Source of the DNA: Telluria mixta
Lineage (GTDB): Bacteria > Pseudomonadota > Gammaproteobacteria > Burkholderiales > Burkholderiaceae_D
NCBI RefSeq assembly: GCF_029223865.1
Contig: NZ_CP119520.1
Coordinates: 6,262,001 to 6,326,000, forward strand
Direction: 5' to 3'
DNA length: 64,000 bases
Shown here piece by piece: positions 56,407 to 64,000 of the stretch (within the stretch, counting starts at the first letter, position 1; every line of letters begins with the position of its first letter). A program made the translations under genes and the position numbers. The notes under the pieces were generated by a model that worked only from the letters and a program-made list of their open reading frames with translations, was not told where the DNA came from and searched no databases.

Positions 56407-57255
56407 ATGTCCAAGAAGCTCGTCCTCCAGGGACCGCAGGCCACCCAGGCCGCACTCGCACAGATCGCCGCCCTCGCCCGTCCGGCACGCACCGCCGAAG
56501 TTCACGCGCACGCGCTGCGTTGCGACGGCTTCGACTTCACGCCGGAACTGAAAGCGCAAGTCGAGACCGCAGCCCACGCCGCCGGCATCGATGCGACGTT
56601 CGTCGACGCGGACCTGACGCTGGCCGATTTCAAGCTGGTCGCGATGGACATGGATTCCACGCTGATCACGATCGAGTGCATCGACGAAATCGCGGACATG
56701 CAGGGCCTGAAGCCGCAGGTGTCCGCGATCACGGAAGCCGCGATGCGGGGCGAACTGGATTTCTCGGAAAGCCTCACGCGCCGCGTCGCGCTGCTGGAAG
56801 GCCTGGCCACGTCCGCGCTGGAGCGCGTGTACGAAGAGCGCCTGCGCATCTCGCCGGGCGGCGAAGCGATGCTGCAGGCCGTGCAGGCCGCGGGCCTCAA
56901 GACGCTGCTCGTCTCCGGCGGCTTCACGTTCTTCACCGAGCGCCTCAAGACGCGCCTGAACCTCGATTACACCCACGCGAACGTGCTGGAAGCGGCGGGC
57001 GGCGTGTTGACCGGTAAAGTCGTCGGCGGCATCGTCGACGCGGAGGAAAAGAAACGTACCGTGGAGCGCGTGTGCGCCGAGCTGGGCATCGCCACGAAGC
57101 AGGCGATCGTCATGGGCGACGGCGCCAACGACCTCAAGATGATGGGCGTATCCGGCCTGTCCGTCGCCTTCCGCGCCAAGCCGGTCGTACGTGCGCAGGC
57201 CGACGTGGCACTGAATTTCACGGGACTCGACGGTCTGCTCGCCGTCCTCGCCTGA
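56407..57255 (+). CDS. serB: Phosphoserine phosphatase
   Basis: SerB performs the last step of serine biosynthesis, releasing phosphate from phosphoserine. The 282-residue enzyme has an N-terminal regulatory region (about 1-70) and a HAD domain with nucleophile D81 and acid D83 in AMDMDSTLITIE. VSGGFTFF and MGDGANDLKMM follow, and a late KPVVRAQADVALNF carries the conserved Lys. It lies 23 bases after mfd, the common mfd-serB arrangement. Confidence 0.96.
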   Translation: MSKKLVLQGPQATQAALAQIAALARPARTAEVHAHALRCDGFDFTPELKAQVETAAHAAGIDATFVDADLTLADFKLVAMDMDSTLITIECIDEIADMQGLKPQVSAITEAAMRGELDFSESLTRRVALLEGLATSALERVYEERLRISPGGEAMLQAVQAAGLKTLLVSGGFTFFTERLKTRLNLDYTHANVLEAAGGVLTGKVVGGIVDAEEKKRTVERVCAELGIATKQAIVMGDGANDLKMMGVSGLSVAFRAKPVVRAQADVALNFTGLDGLLAVLA

Positions 57256-57339
57256 CGACTCCTTCCTGATCTGGCGCAAGGGTTATGCGGCGCGCATGAG
57301 TAGATTGATGGGGTCTGCTCGTCGATCACGGAGGCCGCG

Positions 57340-58572
57340 ATGCCGTCCCGCCGCACATTTCTCCACGCCCTGCCAGCGCTGGCCGGGTGCCTGATGCTGC
57401 CGGCGGCCCGCGCGCAGTCCTCCACCATCTGGTGCGCCACGTGGGGCACGGCACCGGCCGGCCCGCCGCCTTCCGCCAGCCTGCAGACGTTCAGCAACCA
57501 GACGCTGCGCCTGATCGTCCGCACGAGCATCCCCGGCAACCGCGTGCGCGTGCGGCTGTCCAACGAAATGGGCAGCACGCCGCTGCGCATCGGCGCGGCC
57601 CATATCGGCATTCGATCGAGCGGCGCGAACCTCGTCGCCGGCAGCGGGCGTGACCTGACGTTCGGCGGATCGCCGGGCGCGACCGTCGCACCGGGCGATC
57701 CGCTCATCTCCGACCCCGTCGATATCGCCGTGCCGGCACTGGCCGACCTCGCCATCAGCCTGTGGCTGCCCGCCAGCACACCGGCAACGACGATCCACGA
57801 CCTCGCACTGCAGACGAACTACGTGTCCGTCGCCGGCAACTACGCCGGGGCGAACGCCCTGCCCGTGCAACGCACGCTGGGGTCGTGGCCGTTCCTGGCC
57901 GAAGTCGACGTGACGAGTCCCGCCGGTACGCCGTCCGCCATCGTAGCCATCGGCGACTCGCTGACGGATGGCGTGCGCAGCACGACCAACGCCAACCGCC
58001 GCTGGACCGACTATCTGGCGCGCCGACTGCGCACGGCAGCCCTTCCCGGCAGCCCACCCGTCGCGGTCGTCAACCGGGGCATCAGCGCCAATTCGCTGCT
58101 GACGGACTACCCGACGGCGCTGCTGTCGGGCCGGGACGTCCTGGAACGCTTCGACCGCGACGTGCTGGCCACGGCCGGCGCACGGTGGCTGTTCGTCCTC
58201 AGCGGCATCAACGACATCATCTACAGCAACGCGTCCAGTCCCATCCCCGCGGAAACCCTGCAAGCCGGCTGGCTGCAGCTGATCGCGCGGGCGCGCATGC
58301 GCGGCATGTACGTCATCGGCGCGACCCTGCTGCCGTACGAAGGCCATGCGTATTTCACGACCGCGCGCGACGCCGTGCGCCAGCGCGCCAACACATGGAT
58401 CCGCACGTCTGGCGCCTGGGACGCCGTGGCCGATTTCGACGCGGTGCTGCGCGATCCGGGGCGGCCCACTCGCCTGCTGCCGGCTTACGACGGCGGGGAT
58501 CACCTCCATCCGAACGATCTCGGCTACGAGGCCATGGCGAAATCGATACCGCTGGGATGGTTCGGTGTATAG
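57340..58572 (+). CDS. Secreted SGNH/GDSL hydrolase
   Basis: A 410-residue esterase with a twin-arginine signal (SRRTFLHALPALAGCLML, residues 3-20). An N-terminal beta-sandwich (about 30-195) precedes the SGNH catalytic core. Its GDSL block (AIGDSLTDGV) carries the nucleophile Ser, a GINDI region is block III, and the catalytic Asp/His pair is in GDHLHPNDLGY near residue 390. Likely substrates are acyl groups on sugars or lipids. A Tat signal suggests it folds before export. A terminator follows within 15 bases of the stop. Confidence 0.88.
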   Translation: MPSRRTFLHALPALAGCLMLPAARAQSSTIWCATWGTAPAGPPPSASLQTFSNQTLRLIVRTSIPGNRVRVRLSNEMGSTPLRIGAAHIGIRSSGANLVAGSGRDLTFGGSPGATVAPGDPLISDPVDIAVPALADLAISLWLPASTPATTIHDLALQTNYVSVAGNYAGANALPVQRTLGSWPFLAEVDVTSPAGTPSAIVAIGDSLTDGVRSTTNANRRWTDYLARRLRTAALPGSPPVAVVNRGISANSLLTDYPTALLSGRDVLERFDRDVLATAGARWLFVLSGINDIIYSNASSPIPAETLQAGWLQLIARARMRGMYVIGATLLPYEGHAYFTTARDAVRQRANTWIRTSGAWDAVADFDAVLRDPGRPTRLLPAYDGGDHLHPNDLGYEAMAKSIPLGWFGV

Positions 58573-58584
58573 TTTGACAACACC

Positions 58585-58608
58585 AACCCGGCAGGCCGCC
58601 GGGTTTTT
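58585..58608 (+). terminator. Terminator after the GDSL hydrolase
   Basis: An 8-bp stem AACCCGGC / GCCGGGTT around AGGCC with 5 T at 58604-58608. Confidence 0.85.
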
Positions 58609-58899
58609 CACCACTCAAATCGGCAACATTGTGACATTCCGCGTATATGTATATTCGGAATCCGCATGCTCGCCAACGTCCATGTCATGGCCGACAATGA
58701 TGGCATCCTCCCCAGAATAGCCGTATTTCGTCTATCTGAACAGGCAAGATTGCCCTGCTTGCATCAATTTCACAACAGTATAGACAGGTGACGATTGTGA
58801 ATACGGCTGGGCGCTCGTTACACTGGGCCACGCCTCGACTGCACCCATCCGGTGCAGCCGGGCGTTCTCACAACAACAACCCTCGACGAGAGAATAAGG
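58609..58899. other. AT-richer intergenic region before the second TonB receptor
   Basis: About 290 bases without a supported gene. It contains an imperfect 26-base palindrome (ATTCCG at 58636-58641 and CGGAAT at 58656-58661, 20 of 26 positions symmetric) and a TTCACAA/TTGTGAA pair (about 58769-58799). These are probably control sites for the receptor gene; no promoter with both boxes was convincing. Confidence 0.5.
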
Positions 58900-61410
58900 A
58901 TGACCCAACTCCGTGCCGTACCCGTCTTCACCCGTACTTTGCTCGCTTCCTCGCTGTTCCTAGCCTTCTCCCCCGCCTGGTCCCAGGACACTCCCGCAGC
59001 GCCTCCCGCCCCAACCGAAACGGCCGCCCCGCAGGCACAGCAGGCCGCGGACAAGAGCATGGCATCCGTCGTCGTGCTCGGCTCGCGCTCGACGGCGCGC
59101 ACGGCCCTCGACTCGGCCGCACCGGTCGGCCTGATCGGCGCCAAGGACATGGCGATGGCCGGTCCGGTGGAACTGGGCAAGCTGCTGCAGACGCTCGACC
59201 CGTCCTTCAACTTCTCGACCACGTTCATCAGCGACGGCACGGACATCATCCGTCCCGCCACCCTGCGCTCGCTGGGCCCCGACCAGCTGCTGGTGCTCGT
59301 GAACGGCAAGCGCCGCCACCAGCAGGCGCTCGTCAACGTGCAGCAGACCATCGGCCGCGGCTCGGCCGGTACGGACATCAACGCGATCCCGATGTCGGCG
59401 ATCCAGCGCATCGAGGTGCTGCGCGACGGCGCCGCCGCACAGTACGGCTCCGATGCGATCGCCGGCGTGATCAACATCGTGCTGAAGAACCAGACCAACG
59501 AGACGCAGCTCTCGGGCACCGTCGGCGGCACGACCGAAGGCGGCGGCGAGCTGCGCCAGGGCAGCGTCAACAAGGGCTGGACGATCGGCGACGGCGGCTA
59601 CATCAACCTGACGGCCGAAGCCCGCCACCGCGGCGAGACCAATCGCGCGGGCGTGGACTCGCTGCGCGTCGATCCGCCGCGCGTCACGCAGCGCATCGGC
59701 GACAGCCTCGCGAAAGACAAGTACTTCTGGTGGAACTCGGCGGTGCCCGTGTCGAGCCAGGGCGAGTTCTACACCTTCGGCGGCGTGTCGCACCGCACGG
59801 GCGATTCGGCCGGCTTCTTCCGCTCCACGGGCGACGGCCGCAACGTGCCGACCGTGTATCCGAACGGCTTCCTGCCGAACATCCGCACCACGGTCAAGGA
59901 CGCGTCGCTGGCCGTCGGGTACCGCCGCGACCTGGTCAACGACTGGAAGGTCGACGTCTCGCTCAACCACGGTCGCAGCGAGCTGGATTTCCACGAAAAG
60001 AGCACGATCAACGTCAGCTACTGGTACGAACCGAAACCGGGCGGCGGCATCTACGCAGAGTCGCCGCTGGAAGCCGATACCGGCAAGCTGAAATTCAAGC
60101 AGACGACGTTCAACGCCGACCTGCGCGGCCCGCTGGACGTCATGGGCAACAAGATCAACTTCGCCACCGGCTTCGAATGGCGCCGCGACGGCTATGCGAT
60201 CGTCGCGGGCGATCCGGTCTCGTACCAGTACGGCCGCACGAACAACCCGGCCATCGTGATCAAGGACCAGACGGGCGGCGCGGCCGCGTCGGGCACGCAG
60301 GGCTTCCCCGGCTACACGCCCGGCACCGCCGTCGACGATGCGCGCCACAACATCGCGCTGTACGCCGACGCCGAATACAACATCACGCCGCAACTGCTGG
60401 TCGGCGCCGCCGCGCGCTGGGAAAAGTATTCGGACTTCGGCAGCACGACCACCGGCAAGCTGTCGCTGCGCTATGACCCGAGCCGCCAGGTGGGCTTCCG
60501 CGGCACCCTGTCGACGGGCTTCCGCGCACCGAGCGTGCAGCAGAAGTTCTACAGCTCCGTGTCGACGAACCTGAACGGCGCCGGCGTGCTGACCGAGACG
60601 CTGACCGCACGCGAAGGCAGCGCCGTCACCAAGGCCTTCGGCATCCCGAACCTGAAGGAAGAAACGTCGAAGAACGGCAGCGTGGGTATCATCCTGCGCC
60701 CGGCCTCGAACTTCTCGGTGACCGCCGACCTGTGGCGCATCGACATCGACAACCGCATCGTGTTCTCGTCGAACATCGCACCGGAATCGGGCGCCTGCGC
60801 GACGACGGCAGCGTGCCCGATCAAGGCGATCCTCGATCCGCTCAAGGTCGGCCAGGCGCAGTTCTTCACGAACGCGATCGACACCGAAACCAAGGGCCTG
60901 GACATCGTCGCCGAGCACACGACGCGCTGGCCGGCCACGACGCTGGTGCTGTCCGCGCAGCTGGACTTCAACCGCACGTCGGTGACGGGCCGCCATTCGG
61001 ATTCGCCGGTGCTGACGGGCGCCCAGCTGTTCGACGACTCGCAGGTGACCTTGATCGAACGCGGCCAGCCGCGCCAGCACCACGTGCTGGCGGCCGACCT
61101 GACGCACGGCCAGTGGAACGGCAACGTGCGCGCCAACTGGTACGGCGAAGTGCAGGGCCAGGGCTTCACCGCCCCGTTCGTGCAGACCTGGGAAGGCAAG
61201 TGGATCGTGGATGCCACGGTGCGCTACAACTTCAGCAAATCGACCAGCCTGACCGTCGGCTCCAACAACATCTTCAACACGTTCCCGACCAAGTGGGATC
61301 CGGTCAAGGCCGCGCCGTTCCCGCAGCTGGGCTTCACCTATTGCTGGGAGACCTGCCCGTTCGGCATCAACGGCCGTTCGTGGTCGGCCCGCCTGGACGT
61401 GGCGCTGTAA
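58900..61410 (+). CDS. TonB-dependent receptor
   Basis: An 836-residue outer-membrane transporter with a signal peptide (about 1-29, ending SPAWSQ), a plug with SVVVLGSRSTARTALDSAAP and LRSLGPDQLLVLVNGKRRH, and a beta barrel. The C-terminus is ARLDVAL, with Leu rather than the usual Phe. No N-terminal STN domain. ATG 58900 gives the signal peptide directly; the earlier in-frame ATG (58852) adds 16 non-signal residues. The substrate is unknown. Its last 44 bases overlap the end of the convergent ThuA-domain gene. Confidence 0.92.
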   Translation: MTQLRAVPVFTRTLLASSLFLAFSPAWSQDTPAAPPAPTETAAPQAQQAADKSMASVVVLGSRSTARTALDSAAPVGLIGAKDMAMAGPVELGKLLQTLDPSFNFSTTFISDGTDIIRPATLRSLGPDQLLVLVNGKRRHQQALVNVQQTIGRGSAGTDINAIPMSAIQRIEVLRDGAAAQYGSDAIAGVINIVLKNQTNETQLSGTVGGTTEGGGELRQGSVNKGWTIGDGGYINLTAEARHRGETNRAGVDSLRVDPPRVTQRIGDSLAKDKYFWWNSAVPVSSQGEFYTFGGVSHRTGDSAGFFRSTGDGRNVPTVYPNGFLPNIRTTVKDASLAVGYRRDLVNDWKVDVSLNHGRSELDFHEKSTINVSYWYEPKPGGGIYAESPLEADTGKLKFKQTTFNADLRGPLDVMGNKINFATGFEWRRDGYAIVAGDPVSYQYGRTNNPAIVIKDQTGGAAASGTQGFPGYTPGTAVDDARHNIALYADAEYNITPQLLVGAAARWEKYSDFGSTTTGKLSLRYDPSRQVGFRGTLSTGFRAPSVQQKFYSSVSTNLNGAGVLTETLTAREGSAVTKAFGIPNLKEETSKNGSVGIILRPASNFSVTADLWRIDIDNRIVFSSNIAPESGACATTAACPIKAILDPLKVGQAQFFTNAIDTETKGLDIVAEHTTRWPATTLVLSAQLDFNRTSVTGRHSDSPVLTGAQLFDDSQVTLIERGQPRQHHVLAADLTHGQWNGNVRANWYGEVQGQGFTAPFVQTWEGKWIVDATVRYNFSKSTSLTVGSNNIFNTFPTKWDPVKAAPFPQLGFTYCWETCPFGINGRSWSARLDVAL

Positions 61411-62377
61411 GCGGGGGAACCAGCGCGGGATGCGGGCGCGCGTCGTCTCCGGACAGGCGCAGCGCCCAGCGGATGGCTTCCGTGTACATGCGCGCCACAT
61501 CGGGATCGTCGAAGGCCTCCTTCGCGTGCCCGATCGTGGACGCGAACACCCGTCCCTTGCCGTATTGCTTGATCCAGGCGACGGGGATGTCGCGGTCGGG
61601 CGGCAGCTGGTCCGGGATGCGCGTCATGTCCAGCCGTTCGCCGTCCATGCTGAGCAGGACCTCCGTGTCGGCGCGCGAGAAGTTCTTCACGACATAGAGC
61701 TCGTCCTGCCGGATCCAGCGGGCCGGCAGGAACGACGTCATCGGGGTGTCGCGGTTCTCGGTCCGCAGCGGGAACGGGAACAGCGACCACTCGTGATTGT
61801 TGAATGGATGGGACACGAACACGCCGCCCACCATGTCCACGTAATCCTTCCAGCCGAGATTTGCATCGACCCCGCCGTGGATCGCGACCAGGCCCCCGCC
61901 CGCGCGCACGAAGTCGAGCAACGCGGCCTTCTGCGCCGCGTCCAATCCCCAGTCCCCGGTTGCGCTGACGACGACGATCGCGTCGAAGTCGCGCAGGCCC
62001 ACGGGCTGGAAGCCGGCCGTCATCGGCTGGCCGCCGCGCCCGTTGACGAGGCTGAACTCGGTGCGCATCTCGGTATCCCACCAATGCGTCGCGCGGCCCC
62101 AGTTGTAGACGGCGGCCATGCCGGCCGGGATCGAATCGTGATGCCAGCCCCGCGCCCCACCCAGCACCAGCACGTGCTTGGGCGAAGGGGAACGCATCCC
62201 GGGCGGCACCGGGGATGCCGGTGCGGCGCCGGGCGGCGGCGGCGTGACGGCAATGGGACCCGCGTTGGCGGGCGGTCCGGCCCAGGTGCCCTTGAACACG
62301 GCTTGCGCGGACGCGCCGCCCATCGTCGTTGCCAGGACGAGCGCGGCCAGCGCGCCGGCGCGAATCAGGGAGTGCAT
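61367..62377 (-). CDS. ThuA-domain secreted protein
   Basis: The 336-residue protein has a signal peptide (about 1-25) and a Pro-rich spacer (about 45-66). The ThuA glutamine-amidotransferase-like fold includes HVLVLGGARGWHHDSI, IVVVSATGDWGLDAAQ, GGGLVAIHGGVD and VAWIKQYGKGRVFASTIGH. ThuA proteins are linked to trehalose or related disaccharide breakdown, but the secreted kind is poorly characterised. Its start lies 1 base after the aldo/keto reductase stop, so the two genes are translationally coupled. Confidence 0.88.
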   Translation of the reverse strand: MHSLIRAGALAALVLATTMGGASAQAVFKGTWAGPPANAGPIAVTPPPPGAAPASPVPPGMRSPSPKHVLVLGGARGWHHDSIPAGMAAVYNWGRATHWWDTEMRTEFSLVNGRGGQPMTAGFQPVGLRDFDAIVVVSATGDWGLDAAQKAALLDFVRAGGGLVAIHGGVDANLGWKDYVDMVGGVFVSHPFNNHEWSLFPFPLRTENRDTPMTSFLPARWIRQDELYVVKNFSRADTEVLLSMDGERLDMTRIPDQLPPDRDIPVAWIKQYGKGRVFASTIGHAKEAFDDPDVARMYTEAIRWALRLSGDDARPHPALVPPLTAPRPGGPTTNGR

Positions 62378-62378
62378 A

Positions 62379-63362
62379 TCAGTACGGACCGCGGATGAAG
62401 TCGCGCACGTGGGCGCGGTAGACGCCGGCGAGTTTCTCGTGGAGGTCTGCCGCCAGCGGCTGCACTGCCGCAGCGTCCACGTTGGCCTGCACCTGCTCCG
62501 GGCGGCTCGCGCCCGGAATCACCACCGACACCTGAGGGTGGTCGAGGATCCAGCGCAGGGCCATCTGCGCCATCGTCATCCCGGCAGGCACCAGCGCCGC
62601 GACCTGCTCGGTAGCAGTGATGCCCCGCTCCAGTTCCAGTCCCGCGAACGTCTCGCCCACGTTGAACATCGCGCCATCGCGGTTGAAATTGCGGTGATCG
62701 TCGTCGCGGAACGTCGTCGCCCGCGTGATCTTCCCGCCCAGCAGGCCGCTCGCGAGCGGCAGGCGCACGATGATGCCGACCTTCTTGTCCGCCGCGCGCG
62801 GGAACAGTTCCTCGGCCGGCTTCTGGCGGAAGATGTTGAAGATCACCTGCAGCGACGTCAGGCCGTCCTGCGCCAGGCAGATCAGGCCCTCTTCGACGGA
62901 TTCCACGCTGGCACCCCAGCGCTTGATCAAGCCTTCCTGCTGCAGCTCGCGCAGCCAGTCGAACACGTGGCCCTGGCGCATCACGTCGGTCGGCACGCAA
63001 TGCAGCTGCGTGAGGTCCAGCGAGTCCACCTGCAGGCGCTCCAGCGAACGCTGCGTCGCTTCGCGCAGCGACTCGCGCGTGTAGCCGTCCGGGTAAATAC
63101 CGGCCCGGCCCAGCTTCGTCGCCACGACGATATCGCTATCATTCCGGCCCGCGAGGAAGCGGCCGATCGAGCGCTCGCTGGCGCCGTCGCCGTAGACGTC
63201 GGCCGTGTCGATGAAGCGCACGCCGGCGTCGATGGCCGTCTGCAGCGTCTGCTGCGCGATGTCGTCGTTCCAGTCGTTGCTCCAGCCGCCGCCCAGCTGC
63301 CAGCAGCCCAGGCCGATCTCGGGTACGGTCAGGCCATCGGGGCCCAGTTCTCGTCGTTGCAT
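62379..63362 (-). CDS. Aldo/keto reductase
   Basis: A 327-residue NADPH-type oxidoreductase of the AKR superfamily. Catalytic residues are the Asp and Tyr in DTADVYGDGASERS, Lys in VVATKLGRAG, and His in LTQLHCVPTD. The cofactor-binding C-terminal region includes VSVVIPGASRPEQVQANV. GAGGA lies 6 bases before ATG 63362. The substrate (a sugar or small aldehyde/ketone) is not known. It is cotranscribed with the ThuA-domain gene. Confidence 0.93.
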   Translation of the reverse strand: MQRRELGPDGLTVPEIGLGCWQLGGGWSNDWNDDIAQQTLQTAIDAGVRFIDTADVYGDGASERSIGRFLAGRNDSDIVVATKLGRAGIYPDGYTRESLREATQRSLERLQVDSLDLTQLHCVPTDVMRQGHVFDWLRELQQEGLIKRWGASVESVEEGLICLAQDGLTSLQVIFNIFRQKPAEELFPRAADKKVGIIVRLPLASGLLGGKITRATTFRDDDHRNFNRDGAMFNVGETFAGLELERGITATEQVAALVPAGMTMAQMALRWILDHPQVSVVIPGASRPEQVQANVDAAAVQPLAADLHEKLAGVYRAHVRDFIRGPY

Positions 63363-63398
63363 CGTCTTCCTCGATTGTCGTTGTTGGGGACCGCTACT

Positions 63399-64000
63399 CT
63401 ACACCGGTACGGGCGGTTCCGCATCGGCGGGACGGCGGCGCGCGGCCAGGCTCGCGCTCGTCGCGGCGCCGATCGACGACGCGACGATGAGCGCGATCGC
63501 GAGCCATTGCGACACGTCGAGATGCTCGCCCAGCAGCACGAGCCCCATCAGCGCACCGATGGCCGGTTCCGCGCTGAGCAGGGTGCTGAACGTGTTAGCC
63601 GGAAGGCGGCGCAGCGCGATCATCTCGAGCGAGTACGGGATCGCGCTGGACAGCACGGCGACGGCCACGCCGAACAGCAGCACGGACGGTTCCAGCAGCG
63701 CCGCGCCCGCATGCGCGATGCCGACCGGGGCCGCGATCAGCGCGCCCAGCACCGTGCCCCAGCTCGAGGCGGCGGCACCGTACGCGGCGCTGGCGCGCTT
63801 GCCGGCAAGGATGTACACGGCCCAGCAGGCGCCCGCGATGAGCGCGAACGCGATCCCGCGCCAGTCGACGGCCGGCGCATCGCCGCGCAGCGGCAGCAGC
63901 AGCGCGAGGCCCACGCACGCGACCGCGATCCAGACGAAATCCAGGCGCCGGCGCGACGTCGCCACGGCCACGACGAGGGGCCCGGTGAACTCGACGGCGA
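63399..64000 (-). CDS. EamA-family exporter (RhtA-like), partial
   Basis: The frame is open to the window edge (5' part missing). About 200 residues cover the end of the first EamA repeat, including [18 protein letters not shown], and the second with at least four membrane helices and [19 protein letters not shown], a typical EamA motif. RhtA-type members export threonine, homoserine or other metabolites; the substrate here is unknown. It lies 36 bases downstream of the aldo/keto reductase on the same strand, but transcribed before it. Confidence 0.87.
   Translation of the reverse strand, partial: AVEFTGPLVVAVATSRRRLDFVWIAVACVGLALLLPLRGDAPAVDWRGIAFALIAGACWAVYILAGKRASAAYGAAASSWGTVLGALIAAPVGIAHAGAALLEPSVLLFGVAVAVLSSAIPYSLEMIALRRLPANTFSTLLSAEPAIGALMGLVLLGEHLDVSQWLAIALIVASSIGAATSASLAARRRPADAEPPVPV

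Overview
This 64 kb window is a high-GC chromosomal segment from a betaproteobacterium. The gene set (CpxR/CpxA, ComEC, LolC/E-LolD, RpfE-like plus RecJ, PpnN, POT and OPT peptide transporters, TonB-dependent receptors, orphan VgrG/lipase module) and the recurring TAAAAT/TATAAT -10 boxes fit Burkholderiales, most likely Oxalobacteraceae close to Massilia/Telluria/Duganella. That placement is an inference from protein character; no rRNA is present. No tRNA, rRNA, CRISPR array, integrase or transposase was seen.

Layout. 1-4.6 kb: 3' end of a chemotaxis receptor, a threonine-aldolase-type PLP enzyme preceded by a perfect palindrome, then thyA-folA and a DUF4337 membrane protein, meeting a SRPBCC protein on the other strand. 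4.8-8.6 kb: an Orn/Lys/Arg decarboxylase, a bidirectional terminator, dcd and an alpha/beta hydrolase. 8.7-11.5 kb: a Cpx-type envelope stress module, with a Spy/CpxP-like protein divergent from cpxR-cpxA and an exact GTAAA-N5-GTAAA box between them. 11.5-17 kb: comEC and a large TonB-dependent receptor, both minus strand, the latter with an elaborate upstream region. 17.2-23.4 kb: an orphan type VI secretion module, vgrG - Tle lipase - Tli4-like immunity gene, the last carrying a frameshift. 23.7-26.5 kb: lolC/E-lolD-tatD. 26.6-28.7 kb: two adjacent ferritin-like proteins of unknown role. 28.7-31.5 kb: rpfE-like and recJ. 31.6-34 kb: a PL11 rhamnogalacturonan lyase and a SnoaL-like protein. 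34.1-36.8 kb: a Xre/RES toxin-antitoxin pair with a repeat-flanked promoter, DUF2288, an HTH-GAF regulator and a small Sel1-like protein. 36.8-43.7 kb: cpdB, prfB (programmed +1 frameshift), a HAD phosphatase, lysS (broken by a one-base deletion in this sequence) and ppnN. 44-50 kb: POT transporter, epimerase, LysR regulator, OPT transporter. 50-57.3 kb: PBP1A, a low-complexity lipoprotein, mfd and serB. 57.3-64 kb: GDSL esterase, second TonB receptor, ThuA protein, aldo/keto reductase and the 3' part of an EamA exporter.

Most of the window is housekeeping. The accessory or less ordinary parts are the VgrG-Tle-Tli module, the RES/Xre pair, the ferritin-like pair, and several unassigned palindromic or repeated regulatory elements. 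Two genes (lysS and the Tli4-like gene) are each interrupted by an apparent one-base loss in a C/G homopolymer. Because lysS is normally essential, at least that one is probably a sequencing or assembly error. Two REP-like intergenic elements of one family occur at 31.5 and 42.3 kb.
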